A stretch of 64,000 bases of DNA from Streptomyces sp. NA04227. GTDB taxonomy: Bacteria; Actinomycetota; Actinomycetes; Streptomycetales; Streptomycetaceae. A program made the position numbers and the translations under genes. The notes under the pieces were generated by a model. The model did no database searches. It was not told the DNA's origin and was given only the letters and a program-made list of their open reading frames with translations. The stretch spans positions 6,065,001 to 6,129,000 of the forward strand of contig NZ_CP054918.1 in the NCBI RefSeq assembly GCF_013364195.1, given 5' to 3'. Position 1 is the first letter of the stretch. Every line of letters begins with the position of its first letter. Below are positions 34,733 to 44,736 of the stretch, piece by piece.

Positions 34733-35632
34733 TCACATCCACGTACTGGCTGAGCTGTTCCAACCACGTGTGGCGACATTGCCTGCGAGCAGTGGGTCCG
34801 CGAATGTGATGACTAGGCCGACCACGTCAGTGAAGAGATTCGGATAGCCGGCCGAGGAAGGACCCTGTCGGCGGCGCCAGGCGGCGTAGGAGGATTGGCG
34901 GCGCTCGGCGAGGTCGGTGATCGTGGCGCTGAGAGGCTTCAGCTCGATGCCACGGTGTGTGGCGGTGGCGGTCAGTGCTGCGGCCAGTTCTCCGCCGTTG
35001 AGATTGTTGAGCGTCAGCAGGCGGTAGAGGTCCGCGTAATCCCGATCGCGGGTGTTGAGATCGCCGAGCGAGATGGCGGTGGAGAGCTTCTCGGCGATGA
35101 CGGTGGCGAGCGGGTAACCGAAGAGTTGGAAGCTGTCCGTGGTGAGCTGCTGCGGGTAGTTGATGATCTGAGGTCCGGGAGTGATGGGGTTGCCGAAGCT
35201 GATGTCCAGTTGGAGCTTGAGACGCGCACGGGCGATCGATGTGGCCATGGACAGCCGTAGGCCGTGATACTCGTCCTCCTCTCGAATGGGCACGGTTCTG
35301 AGCGTGGCGGAGTCGTATGCCACGCCGTCGTCGACCTCAGTGGTGGCGATCGCGGCGATTCTGCGGATGATCTCGGCTTCCTCGCCGGAGAACGCGCGGC
35401 CAAGGATGTCGATGTCACGGGTCATCCGGCGGGCGCCGAACTGGGCGAGCAGAAGGCCGCCCTTGAGGACGAAGTGCTCGCGGCCGAGGGGGGATGCTGC
35501 CAGGCGGTAGAGGAATCGTTCGAGTACGTACTCGACCATGACCTCGTCCGTTGAACGGCCGTTGCGACGAGCCAGGTTGCGCAGGTCGTTGTAGACGCGG
35601 CCTGCGGTGGTATCCCGAGTTGGGTTGACCAT
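34733..35632 (-). CDS. AbiEii/AbiGii-type nucleotidyltransferase toxin
   Basis: A 299-aa protein with the nucleotidyltransferase signature KGGLLLAQFGARRMTRDIDI (KGG at 57-59, D73 and D75). AbiEii toxins are DNA-polymerase-beta-like transferases that stop growth, often as anti-phage abortive infection. ATG at 35632 overlaps the antitoxin stop by one base (TGATG), the usual AbiE arrangement. GC content is visibly lower than in the neighbours, consistent with transfer. Active residues are present, so it looks functional. Confidence 0.9.
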   Translation of the reverse strand: MVNPTRDTTAGRVYNDLRNLARRNGRSTDEVMVEYVLERFLYRLAASPLGREHFVLKGGLLLAQFGARRMTRDIDILGRAFSGEEAEIIRRIAAIATTEVDDGVAYDSATLRTVPIREEDEYHGLRLSMATSIARARLKLQLDISFGNPITPGPQIINYPQQLTTDSFQLFGYPLATVIAEKLSTAISLGDLNTRDRDYADLYRLLTLNNLNGGELAAALTATATHRGIELKPLSATITDLAERRQSSYAAWRRRQGPSSAGYPNLFTDVVGLVITFADPLLAGNVATRGWNSSASTWM

Positions 35633-36246
35633 CAGGCAAGCACCGCCTCTACGGCGGGGCGGATGACGGAGAGCGCGCCCAGCTCGCGGGCGATGAGTTG
35701 GAGTTCGCCGACCCCGCTCCGTCCGCTGCGACGTAGGTAGCGGCCGAGTGCGGACAGGGCCATAGTCTCGCCGATTCTGCCACGGTGGCGCATCGCGTCG
35801 ACGACGCTGCGGGCGGCGTTGTATGTGGGAATGGTCTCTCCCGGTGCGGCCTCGAACCGTTCGACGCCGAGGGTGAACGTCTTCGCCGCGTACTGCGCCA
35901 CGACGGTCGGAGGGTAAGAGATCGTGGGACGGCGTGATCCGCGTGGTACGGCGATGTGTACGGCGCTGGGGATGTCGTCGATCAGCTCGTGCAGAGCCAG
36001 GGCGGACTCCCCGCACAGGACAGCGCGAGGCGCCCGCGTACACACGGCCAGTAGGTCTGCATATGCGGTCTCCGGCGCGTCTGCCCGCCGGTACACACCA
36101 CGGGACAGTTCGTCTATCTCCCCTGCGGTGACCAGGTGCGCCAGATCGCGAGCGGAGAGCAGGGCCTGACGTGCCTGCGCTGTCGTGAACGTCGGGGAGA
36201 GGTCAGCCAGCCGCTGGTCCAGGCGCGAGATTGCCGCAGCACTCAT
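35632..36246 (-). CDS. AbiEi-family antitoxin / repressor
   Basis: A 204-aa type IV antitoxin. It has an N-terminal winged-helix region (FTTAQARQALLSARDLAHLV, then ELSRGVYRRAD) and the AbiEi C-terminal domain (ALALHELIDDIPSAVHIAVP). Family members neutralise AbiEii without direct binding and repress their own promoter through inverted repeats. ATG at 36246 lies right beside an imperfect inverted repeat (36247-36293), which fits autoregulation. Confidence 0.9.
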   Translation of the reverse strand: MSAAAISRLDQRLADLSPTFTTAQARQALLSARDLAHLVTAGEIDELSRGVYRRADAPETAYADLLAVCTRAPRAVLCGESALALHELIDDIPSAVHIAVPRGSRRPTISYPPTVVAQYAAKTFTLGVERFEAAPGETIPTYNAARSVVDAMRHRGRIGETMALSALGRYLRRSGRSGVGELQLIARELGALSVIRPAVEAVLA

Positions 36247-36293
36247 GTATCGAATGATACCCCTCTAGTTGACCTAGGGGATCGATTGGATAC
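36247..36293. promoter_or_regulatory. Imperfect inverted repeat at AbiE promoter, probable operator
   Basis: GTATCGAATGATACCCCT (36247-36264) faces AGGGGATCGATTGGATAC (36276-36293); 13 of 18 positions pair across an 11-bp spacer. It abuts the antitoxin start codon, the expected place for an AbiEi operator. Confidence 0.65.
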
Positions 36294-36435
36294 ATTCAGA
36301 TGGCAGGGACGGAACTCCCGTCGTTGACTATGCGCCACGAACCCGCAGGCCAGACGCCCATCCCGTGGGATCCTCCAGGGACTCTCACGTCTGTCCCAGG
36401 GCGCTTCCAGACACTTTCCGCCGCGTAAATATGGA

Positions 36436-36480
36436 AGGCCCTGACAGCGCTGAAAGTAACAAACGCGCTGGTCAGGGCCT
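36436..36480 (-). terminator. Terminator of sdaA
   Basis: AGGCCCTGACAGCGC pairs with GCGCTGGTCAGGGCCT (one bulged G) around a 14-nt loop, starting seven bases past the sdaA stop. A very stable stem. Confidence 0.88.
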
Positions 36481-36486
36481 ACAGGC

Positions 36487-37869
<1,383 letters not shown>

Positions 37870-37988
37870 GGGAACTCCTCCAGGGTGGCGGACGTCGTCG
37901 TCCGTCGGGGGTGGTGCGGGTCGCGCGTCCGGGGCGGTGCGGCGCGGGTGGCGTGCGGACGGTGCGGCCGTGGGTGGTGGCCGGACCG

Positions 37989-38018
37989 TCCGGGCGCCGT
38001 GGTGTCACGGCGCCCGGA
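37989..38018 (-). terminator. Terminator of the gcvT-gcvH-glyA unit
   Basis: TCCGGGCGCCGTG pairs perfectly with CACGGCGCCCGGA (13 bp) around a GTGT loop, about 140 nt beyond the glyA stop and before sdaA. Confidence 0.82.
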
Positions 38019-38157
38019 CAATCGTACGTTCCGCACGGAGTGCTCAGGAGTGAGAGGTTTCACCCCGGAGTTTCCTCATGCGAGGTTCTTTCCGGTGTTC
38101 CGTCCCGTTTCACTGCCGTTCGGGCGGGAACGGCGCACGGGCACTCCGTGCGGGCCG

Positions 38158-39423
38158 CTACTTCGTCAGGCCGGGGTAGAGCGGGTGCTTCGCGGCCAGG
38201 GCGGAGACGCGGGCCGCGAGCGCCTCCTTGTCGAAGGACGGCTTGAGGGTCTCGGCGATGATGTCCGCGACCTCCGTGAAGTCCTCCTCGCCGAAGCCGC
38301 GGGTGGCCAGCGCCGGGGTGCCGATGCGCAGCCCGGAGGTGACCATCGGCGGGCGCGGGTCGTTGGGGACCGCGTTGCGGTTGACCGTGATGCCGACCTC
38401 GTGCAGCCGGTCCTCGGCCTGCTGACCGTCCAGCTCGCTGTCCCGCAGGTCGACGAGGACCAGGTGGACGTCGGTGCCGCCGGAGAGGACCGAGACACCC
38501 ACCTGAGTCACGTCGTCCTTGACCAGGCGCTCGGCGATGAGCCGGGCCCCGGCCAGGGTGCGCTCCTGGCGCTCCTTGAACTCCTCGGAGGCGGCCACCT
38601 TGAAGGAGACGGCCTTCGCGGCGATCACGTGCTCCAGCGGACCGCCCTGCTGGCCCGGGAACACCGCGGAGTTGATCTTCTTCGCCAGCTCGGCGGTGGA
38701 GAGGATCACGCCACCGCGCGGACCGCCGAGGGTCTTGTGGGTGGTGGTCGTCACGATGTGCGCGTGCGGCACCGGGTTGGGGTGCAGACCGGCGGCGACC
38801 AGACCCGCGAAGTGGGCCATGTCGACCATCAGATACGCGCCGACCTCGTCCGCGATCCGGCGGAAGGCGGCGAAGTCGAGCTGACGCGGGTACGCGGACC
38901 AGCCCGCCACGATCAGCTTCGGCTTGGACTCCTTGGCCAGGCGCTCGACCTCGGCCATGTCGACCTGACCGGTCTTGTCGTCGACGTGGTAGGCGACCAC
39001 GTTGTAGAGCTTGCCGGAGAAGTTGATCTTCATGCCGTGGGTCAGGTGGCCGCCGTGCGCCAGGTTCAGACCCATGATGGTGTCGCCCGGCTTGAGCAGG
39101 GCGAACATCGCGGCGGCGTTGGCCTGCGCGCCCGAGTGGGGCTGCACGTTGGCGTGCTCGGCGCCGAAGAGCTCCTTGATGCGGTCGATGGCGATCTGCT
39201 CGACCACGTCGACGTGCTCACAGCCGCCGTAGTAGCGGCGGCCGGGGTAGCCCTCGGCGTACTTGTTGGTGAGAACCGAGCCCTGTGCCTCCATCACGGC
39301 GACGGGGGCGAAGTTCTCCGAGGCGATCATCTCGAGAGTGGACTGCTGGCGGCCGAGCTCGGCGTCGACGGCTGCGGCGACGTCCGGGTCGAGCTCATGG
39401 AGGGGAGTGTTGAGAAGCGACAT
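38158..39423 (-). CDS. glyA: Serine hydroxymethyltransferase
   Basis: A 421-aa PLP enzyme that interconverts serine and glycine with tetrahydrofolate. The PLP lysine is K230 in [15 protein letters not shown]; the N-terminal IASENFAP and [14 protein letters not shown] motifs are intact. The ATG at 39423 is preferred to the GTG just before it because all family members begin [12 protein letters not shown] and AGGGATC lies upstream. It follows gcvH by 22 bp, so it belongs to the riboswitch-controlled unit. Confidence 0.96.
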   Translation of the reverse strand: MSLLNTPLHELDPDVAAAVDAELGRQQSTLEMIASENFAPVAVMEAQGSVLTNKYAEGYPGRRYYGGCEHVDVVEQIAIDRIKELFGAEHANVQPHSGAQANAAAMFALLKPGDTIMGLNLAHGGHLTHGMKINFSGKLYNVVAYHVDDKTGQVDMAEVERLAKESKPKLIVAGWSAYPRQLDFAAFRRIADEVGAYLMVDMAHFAGLVAAGLHPNPVPHAHIVTTTTHKTLGGPRGGVILSTAELAKKINSAVFPGQQGGPLEHVIAAKAVSFKVAASEEFKERQERTLAGARLIAERLVKDDVTQVGVSVLSGGTDVHLVLVDLRDSELDGQQAEDRLHEVGITVNRNAVPNDPRPPMVTSGLRIGTPALATRGFGEEDFTEVADIIAETLKPSFDKEALAARVSALAAKHPLYPGLTK

Positions 39424-39444
39424 CACGATCCCTGTCGGTCGGTC

Positions 39445-39831
39445 TCAGTTGGTGCTGCCGGAGGCGAACTCGGTGTACTCGTCGGCGCTGAGCAGGTCGC
39501 CCGGCTCCTCGCTGACGCGTACCTTGAACAGCCACCCACCCTCGAACGGGGCGGAGTTGACGAGCGCCGGGTCGGCGACGACTTCCTCGTTGAACTCGGT
39601 GACCTCGCCCGAGACGGGCGAGTAGAGGTCGCTCACCGACTTCGTCGACTCCAGCTCGCCACAGGTCTCACCGGCGGTGACGCTCGTGCCGGCCGCGGGG
39701 AGATCGGCGTAGACGACATCGCCGAGCGAGTTCGCCGCGTACTCCGTGATGCCGACCGTCGCCACGCCGTCCTCGGCGGCCGACAGCCACTCGTGCTCCT
39801 TGCTGTAACGCAGCTGCTGGGGGTTGTTCAT
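39445..39831 (-). CDS. gcvH: Glycine cleavage system H protein
   Basis: A 128-aa lipoyl carrier with the lipoylation lysine K64 in [15 protein letters not shown]. It shuttles the aminomethyl group between GcvP and GcvT. The P protein is not in this window. ATG at 39831 has GGAG-like sequence upstream (CAGGAGAATTCAGGTC). Confidence 0.96.
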   Translation of the reverse strand: MNNPQQLRYSKEHEWLSAAEDGVATVGITEYAANSLGDVVYADLPAAGTSVTAGETCGELESTKSVSDLYSPVSGEVTEFNEEVVADPALVNSAPFEGGWLFKVRVSEEPGDLLSADEYTEFASGSTN

Positions 39832-39950
39832 GACCTGAATTCTCCTGTACGCGGGCCTGTGCTGATGAACGGATGGTCTTGCGATGCGAGACGGGCGCAG
39901 GGACATGCGTCACGTCGGGACACCGCGGTGGCCTGGAACGCCGCCGCCGT

Positions 39951-39968
39951 GAGGGCCGCGCGGCCCTC
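39951..39968 (-). other. Hairpin between gcvT and gcvH
   Basis: GAGGGCCG-CG-CGGCCCTC is a perfect palindrome 12 bases past the gcvT stop, inside a 148-bp gap. It could be an RNA processing or partial termination site that sets the gcvT:gcvH ratio. Confidence 0.5.
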
Positions 39969-39979
39969 CTGTGATGGAA

Positions 39980-41125
39980 CTACTTCCGGCGCTTGTAGAA
40001 GGGGAGCGCCACGACCTCGTACGGCTCGTGACTGCCCCGGATGTCCACACCCACTCCGGCGGTGCCGGGCTCGGCGTGCGCGGCGTCGACGTACGCCATG
40101 GCGATCGGCTTGCCCAGGGTGGGCGAGGGAGCGCCGGAGGTGACCTGGCCGATCACCTTGCCGTCGGCGACGACCTGGTAACCGGCGCGCGGCACCCGGC
40201 GGCCCTCGGCGATCAGGCCGACGAGCTTGCGCGGCGGGTTCTGCTCGGCCCGCTCGGCCGCGGCTTCCAGGGCGGCGCGGCCCACGAAGGGCTTGGGCGC
40301 GCCCTCGGCGGTGGCCTTCTCGAACTTCACGACCCGGCCCAGGCCCGCGTCGAACGGGGTCAGCGAGGTGGTCAGCTCGTGCCCGTACAGCGGCATGCCC
40401 GCCTCCAGGCGCAGCGTGTCGCGGCAGGACAGGCCACAGGCGATCAGGCCCTTGTCCGCGCCCGCCTCGGTGAGCGCCTGCCACAGCTTCTCGGCGTACT
40501 GCGGCTCGACGAACAGCTCGAAGCCGTCCTCGCCGGTGTATCCGGTACGGGCGATCAGGGCCGGGACCCCGGCGACCGTGCCGGGCAGACCCGCGTAGTA
40601 CTTGAGGCCGTCCAGGTCGGCGTCAGTGAGCGACTTGAGGATGCCAGGGGACTCGGGGCCCTGGACCGCGAGCAGCGCGTAGGCCTCGCGGTCGTCGCGG
40701 ACCTCGGCGTCGAAACCGGCGGCGCGCTCGGTCAGGGCGTCCAGGACGGTCTGCGCGTTGGAGGCGTTGGCGACCACCATGTACGTACGCGGGCCCTCGC
40801 CGGAGTCGAGGCGGTAGACGATCAGGTCGTCCAGGACGCCGCCGTCCTCCTGGCAGATCATCGTGTAGCGGGCGCGGCCCGCGCCGACGGTGGAGATGTT
40901 GCCGACCAGGGCGTGGTCGAGCAGGTCGACCGCCTGCGGGCCGGTCACGGTGATCTCGCCCATGTGCGAGAGGTCGAACAGTCCGGCCTTGGTGCGGACC
41001 GCGGTGTGCTCCTCGCGTTCGCTGGAGTACCGCAGCGGCATGTCCCAGCCCGCGAAGTCGGTCATCGTCGCGCCGAGCGCGCGGTGCACACCGTCGAGGG
41101 CGGTGCGGCGGATCGTATTGCTCAT
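39980..41125 (-). CDS. gcvT: Glycine cleavage system T protein (aminomethyltransferase)
   Basis: A 381-aa enzyme that releases ammonia from the H-protein-bound intermediate and makes methylene-tetrahydrofolate. Motifs: MTDFAGWDMPLRYSSEREEH, GLFDLSHMGEI, ARTGYTGEDGFEL, and CRDTLRLEAGMPLYGHEL. ATG at 41125 has GGAG nine bases upstream. First gene after the tandem glycine riboswitch. Confidence 0.96.
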   Translation of the reverse strand: MSNTIRRTALDGVHRALGATMTDFAGWDMPLRYSSEREEHTAVRTKAGLFDLSHMGEITVTGPQAVDLLDHALVGNISTVGAGRARYTMICQEDGGVLDDLIVYRLDSGEGPRTYMVVANASNAQTVLDALTERAAGFDAEVRDDREAYALLAVQGPESPGILKSLTDADLDGLKYYAGLPGTVAGVPALIARTGYTGEDGFELFVEPQYAEKLWQALTEAGADKGLIACGLSCRDTLRLEAGMPLYGHELTTSLTPFDAGLGRVVKFEKATAEGAPKPFVGRAALEAAAERAEQNPPRKLVGLIAEGRRVPRAGYQVVADGKVIGQVTSGAPSPTLGKPIAMAYVDAAHAEPGTAGVGVDIRGSHEPYEVVALPFYKRRK

Positions 41126-41169
41126 ACGGGCTCCAAGTCCGGAAGACAGGTCGGCGAGGTCGTTCCTCC

Positions 41170-41384
41170 CCATCTGTCATCGGAACCTGAGAGGTTCGCC
41201 GGAAGCCGGATCCGACGCGCGGATCCCGTCCGGTTTGCACCTTGGGTGGGGCCCGGCGTCCGTGGACGGCCGTGCCCGCTTTTCAGATGTGCCTCGCCCG
41301 CGCGGTATCTGGGCCTGAGAGATTCAAGGGAGGGACTTGCTCCTTCGGCGCCCCAGCCGACTGGCTGAGAGCTCTCCCGCGCGG
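41170..41384 (-). promoter_or_regulatory. Tandem glycine riboswitch in gcvT leader
   Basis: On the minus strand the leader carries two glycine aptamers. Aptamer 1 runs from GCGGGAGAGCTCTC through GCGCCGAAGGAGCAAGTCCC to AATCTCTCAGGC and CAGATACCGC. Aptamer 2 includes CCAAGGTGCAAACCGG, GAACCTCTCAGGTTCC and GATGACAGATGGGG. These are the conserved cores of the class. In Streptomyces, glycine binding is known to raise gcv expression. The distance from aptamer 2 to the gcvT start is about 45 nt. Confidence 0.95.
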
Positions 41385-41541
41385 ATTCAAGCGGCCTGTA
41401 TGGAGTTGGCGGGCACATCATTGCATGCCGACCTTCCCCAGCGGCAGGTGTGCAACTTCCGGCCGTTTCCGCCACCCGCCGCATTACTCCCTCTTTACAC
41501 TCGGTGGAGAGGGGCCCTGCACAGGCTCGGAGAGGACGTTG

Positions 41542-42243
41542 ATGGCGTTCATGAGGCACAGGCCCAGGGCCTGCGCGACAGCCGTCCCGGTGGCGGTGCC
41601 CGCCCAGGTGGGTGCCCCGTCCGGGGAAGGCGCCCGGCGCCGGGCGAGTGCCCGCGACGGCGCCGTCCCGGTGGTACGGGACCTGCGCGGGCGCGACGGG
41701 CGCACGCCGTGTGAGCTGCGGTTCACCGAGGGCGACCTGGTCGTCGTCTCCGGGCTGCCCGGCAGCGGCAAGTCCACGCTGATGCGGCGCACGGTGCCCG
41801 GCGCGCGCATCGACTCGCAGGACACCAGGGAGCGCTGGGCCCGGCGGATGCCCGCCAAGCTGCCGTACGCCGTCTACCGCCCGCTGGTCCGCCTCGCGCA
41901 CTACGTCCGGCTGTGGCGCACCCTGCGCGGCGGGGGCGGCGTGGTGGTCCACGACTGCGGCACCCAGGCCTGGGTCCGGCGCTGGCTCGCCCGCGAGGCC
42001 GGGCGCCGCGGCGCCCGGCTGCATCTGCTGCTCCTCGACGTCCCGGCCGAGCAGGCGCTGGCCGGTCAACTGGGGCGCGGCCGCCGCGTCTCGCGCTACG
42101 CCTTCGGGCGCCACCGCAGGACGACCGCCCGCCTGATCGCCTCCGCCGCCCGCGGACGGCTGCCGCGCGGCTGTGCCTCGGCGGTCCTCCTCGACCGCCC
42201 GGCGGCGGACCGGCTGAGCGCGATCCGACTGGACGGTCGGTGA
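41542..42243 (+). CDS. P-loop kinase-like ATPase (AAA_33 type)
   Basis: A 233-aa protein with Walker A GLPGSGKST about one third in, then RIDSQDTRERWARRMP and a basic helical C-terminus (RVSRYAFGRHRRTTARL). It resembles small zeta-toxin/nucleotide-kinase-like proteins; the substrate is unknown. ATG at 41542 follows GAGAGG; ATG at 41551 is an alternative. It diverges from gcvT, sharing the riboswitch gap. Confidence 0.82.
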   Translation: MAFMRHRPRACATAVPVAVPAQVGAPSGEGARRRASARDGAVPVVRDLRGRDGRTPCELRFTEGDLVVVSGLPGSGKSTLMRRTVPGARIDSQDTRERWARRMPAKLPYAVYRPLVRLAHYVRLWRTLRGGGGVVVHDCGTQAWVRRWLAREAGRRGARLHLLLLDVPAEQALAGQLGRGRRVSRYAFGRHRRTTARLIASAARGRLPRGCASAVLLDRPAADRLSAIRLDGR

Positions 42244-42394
42244 CCGGATCCGGCCGGTACTGATCGGACGCGTACCGCCCCCGGCCTCCCCAACCCCCGC
42301 TGTGCGCCCACACGTTAGGGTGCGAATGCAGACAACGCGCCCGCGCGCGACGCGAGCGGCGGCACCCGACCGATCGGCAGGCAGGACGCAGGAC

Positions 42395-43162
42395 ATGGAC
42401 ATACCGACGCGGCCCCAGCCCCATCCGCACGGCGGCTGGCCCGGCAACGAGCTGGAGGAGGTCCTGGCGGCCTCGCTCGGTGTGCCCGCCGCGGGCGGCC
42501 GCATCGTGGAGGTGCTCGGCCGCAGTCATCTGTGGGTGCCGCTGCCCAGCGGCGGCAGTCAGCAGAGCGCCACGCTCGACCTGCCCGCGATGGAGATCGA
42601 GGGCCAGGCCTACGTCCCCGTCTTCAGCTCGGAGCAGCAGTTGCGGCAGGCCGTCGGCGACCACATGTCGTTCACCGTCGCCCCGGCCGTGGAGTTCGCC
42701 CGCGGCCTGCCTCCGCAGTTGGGCATCGCGGTGAACCCCGACGGCACCGTGGGCATCCCGCTGCCGCCCGCCGCCGTGGCCGAGTTGTGCCGCGGCAGGC
42801 GCAGCGAGCTGGACGGGCCCGTGAGCGGTGGCCGGGTCCAGCTCTTCGCGCCGGACTGGCAGGACGACCCGGTCGACTTCCTGTCCGCGGCCTCCGCCGA
42901 GTTCGAGGCGACCGGTGTGGTGTCCTCCGCCCGCCGCTGTCTGGCCCGCATCGAGGACGGCGGCCCGGTGCTTTTCATCGGCGTCGAACTGCTGCCGCAC
43001 GCCCAGGCCGCGCGCGAGGAGCCGCTGGACGCCCTCGGCCGCGCACTGGGCCGCGTCCCGGTCGACTGGCCGGTGAACATCGTGCTCCTGGACATTGCCC
43101 AGGATCCCGTGGCCGACTGGATGCGCGACAAGGTGCGGCCCTTCTACCGGAGGGACCACTGA
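42395..43162 (+). CDS. SseB-family protein (enhanced serine sensitivity), copy 1
   Basis: A 255-aa protein with the SseB fold: WPGNELEEVLAASLGVPAAG, AYVPVFSSEQQLRQAVGDH, and a C-terminal domain ending DPVADWMRDKVRPFYRR. The E. coli namesake alters serine sensitivity; the biochemistry is not known. Its neighbours glyA, sdaA and the gcv genes make a serine-related role attractive. ATG at 42395 lies after GGACGCAGGAC. Confidence 0.85.
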   Translation: MDIPTRPQPHPHGGWPGNELEEVLAASLGVPAAGGRIVEVLGRSHLWVPLPSGGSQQSATLDLPAMEIEGQAYVPVFSSEQQLRQAVGDHMSFTVAPAVEFARGLPPQLGIAVNPDGTVGIPLPPAAVAELCRGRRSELDGPVSGGRVQLFAPDWQDDPVDFLSAASAEFEATGVVSSARRCLARIEDGGPVLFIGVELLPHAQAAREEPLDALGRALGRVPVDWPVNIVLLDIAQDPVADWMRDKVRPFYRRDH

Positions 43163-43315
43163 GCGCCGCCCGCGCCGGGCGCCGAGGTCGTGTCGGTGCG
43201 GCGATCTAAGCTGGTTACATGACCGGGCGGCGCTGCCGCGAAGTCGCGTGAGCGCGCGCGGACATCGGTACGTCGAGTACGTCACGTAGGTACGGCACGA
43301 AGGGGCGGGGCATAA

Positions 43316-44110
43316 GTGAGCGCGTCGGGCACGGCCGCGGCAGGCCAGGTCGAGCACCTGCTGCGCCAGGTGACGCCGGGAAACTACGAGGCGTACGAGT
43401 CCCTGTTGCGCGCCCTCGCCGACCCCTCGGGCCAGTTGTGGATGCTCCTGTGGCACGGCCAGCCCGGTTCGCCCGACGCCCAGTACGGCAACATGGCGGT
43501 CGGCGGCTTCGACTACGCGCCCTGTGTCACCTCCGCGCAGGAGCTGACCGCCAGCGGCTGGAACCGCGCCTACGAGATCGTCGGCGGCCCGGACATCGCC
43601 CGGGCCATGTTCCCCGACCGGCACGGCATCTGGCTCAATCCGCACGCACCCGGCGGCGGCGTCGGCGTCCCCTGGGCGGACCTGCGCCGTATCGCGGGCG
43701 GACTCGACCGGCACCCGGCCGGACCGCTGCGGCTGAGCGAACCCACCCTGGATCTCCCGCAGTTCTACGCCCTGCTCGGCCAGCACGCGTACCGCACCCC
43801 GGCCGTCCGCTCCCTGCGCCGCGCCTGGGTACAGCCCGCGCTCGGCGCCCCGTACCTCGTCATCGGCCTGGACGTGTACGAGTCCTCGGCGCCGGCCGTC
43901 GAGTCGGTGCACACGATGATGCGCCAGTCGGTCGGCGCGGTGCCCGAGGGCCTCGCCGTGTCCACCGTCGCGCTCACCGACGAGCACGACCCGGTGGCCA
44001 TGTGGCTGCGCGCCCACGCCCGCCCGTTCTACGACCGCGAGCCCCCCGGCCCGGCCGCCGCGCCGCCGGTGTCGGGGTACGGCTATCCGCCGCCGCACGG
44101 GGCGTACTGA
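43316..44110 (+). CDS. SseB-family protein, copy 2
   Basis: A 264-aa relative of the preceding protein. The N-terminus is VEHLLRQVTPGNYEAYESLL; the C-terminus ends HDPVAMWLRAHARPFYDRE, mirroring copy 1, then a Pro/Gly/Tyr tail (PVSGYGYPPPHGAY). GTG at 43316 follows AAGGGGCGGGG. The pair probably arose by tandem duplication. The 153-bp gap before it holds nothing recognisable. Confidence 0.85.
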   Translation: MSASGTAAAGQVEHLLRQVTPGNYEAYESLLRALADPSGQLWMLLWHGQPGSPDAQYGNMAVGGFDYAPCVTSAQELTASGWNRAYEIVGGPDIARAMFPDRHGIWLNPHAPGGGVGVPWADLRRIAGGLDRHPAGPLRLSEPTLDLPQFYALLGQHAYRTPAVRSLRRAWVQPALGAPYLVIGLDVYESSAPAVESVHTMMRQSVGAVPEGLAVSTVALTDEHDPVAMWLRAHARPFYDREPPGPAAAPPVSGYGYPPPHGAY

Positions 44111-44134
44111 CCCCTTCGCGCCGGTTTGATCCGC

Positions 44135-44171
44135 GGTCCGGCCGGTCCCGATTCGGCCCGGCCGGCGGACC
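44135..44171 (+). terminator. Probable terminator after SseB copy 2
   Basis: GGTCCGGCCGG pairs with CCGGCCGG(CGG)ACC, with a 3-nt bulge, 25 bases past the stop. Confidence 0.5.
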
Positions 44172-44736
44172 TCCGCGAGGCTTTGCAGTACGGGGAGTTG
44201 CACTGTTTGCGGCCGTTCGCCCCGAGCGGCGGATCGTGGTGAATTGCCCGGGTTGGCGAGGTTCGGATGGCGTCTGATCCGTAACCCGCTAATTCACGCA
44301 TACGGGACATTCGCCAAGCCGTGGCGCACCCCCGCCGAATCCCGTCACGGCGTCGCGAACGCGCCCCACGTCGCCCCTCCGGCTTCAAGCGGAGCCTTTC
44401 CTTCACGTCGAATTCACCTGAAGTGACGTCTTTGTGTCCGTTGTCCACTCTGCTGACATCTGGTGTCCATTGAGGGCGACTTCCACGCCTGTGAAACCGC
44501 TTACCCCCAACTGTCCTGCGTCCGAGGGGCGTTCCCGACTGTTCGGATAACGGAACCCCCCAGACAGCATCACGGTTAGGCATCCATTCACCGGGAGATC
44601 TGGCACGTGATCCGGCGCACGTTGAAGACTCCCGCTCCAAAGGGCTTTGCGCCCTGATGCGTACGACGGACTGATCACGCCGCTACCGCGGCAAGTGTGC
44701 GCCGGCCACCGCCGGTTGAGAGGGGTCCCTGCCACT
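44172..44736. promoter_or_regulatory. Upstream region of the oligopeptide ABC operon
   Basis: A 565-bp non-coding stretch, less GC-rich than the genes around it. No ORF with coding character is seen. It should hold the operon promoter; I could not pick reliable hexamers. Confidence 0.4.

Noticed and set aside
34260-36486. Integrated element with tRNA attachment site
   Set aside because: No tRNA gene, integrase or flanking direct repeat is visible. Only the AbiE pair suggests mobility.
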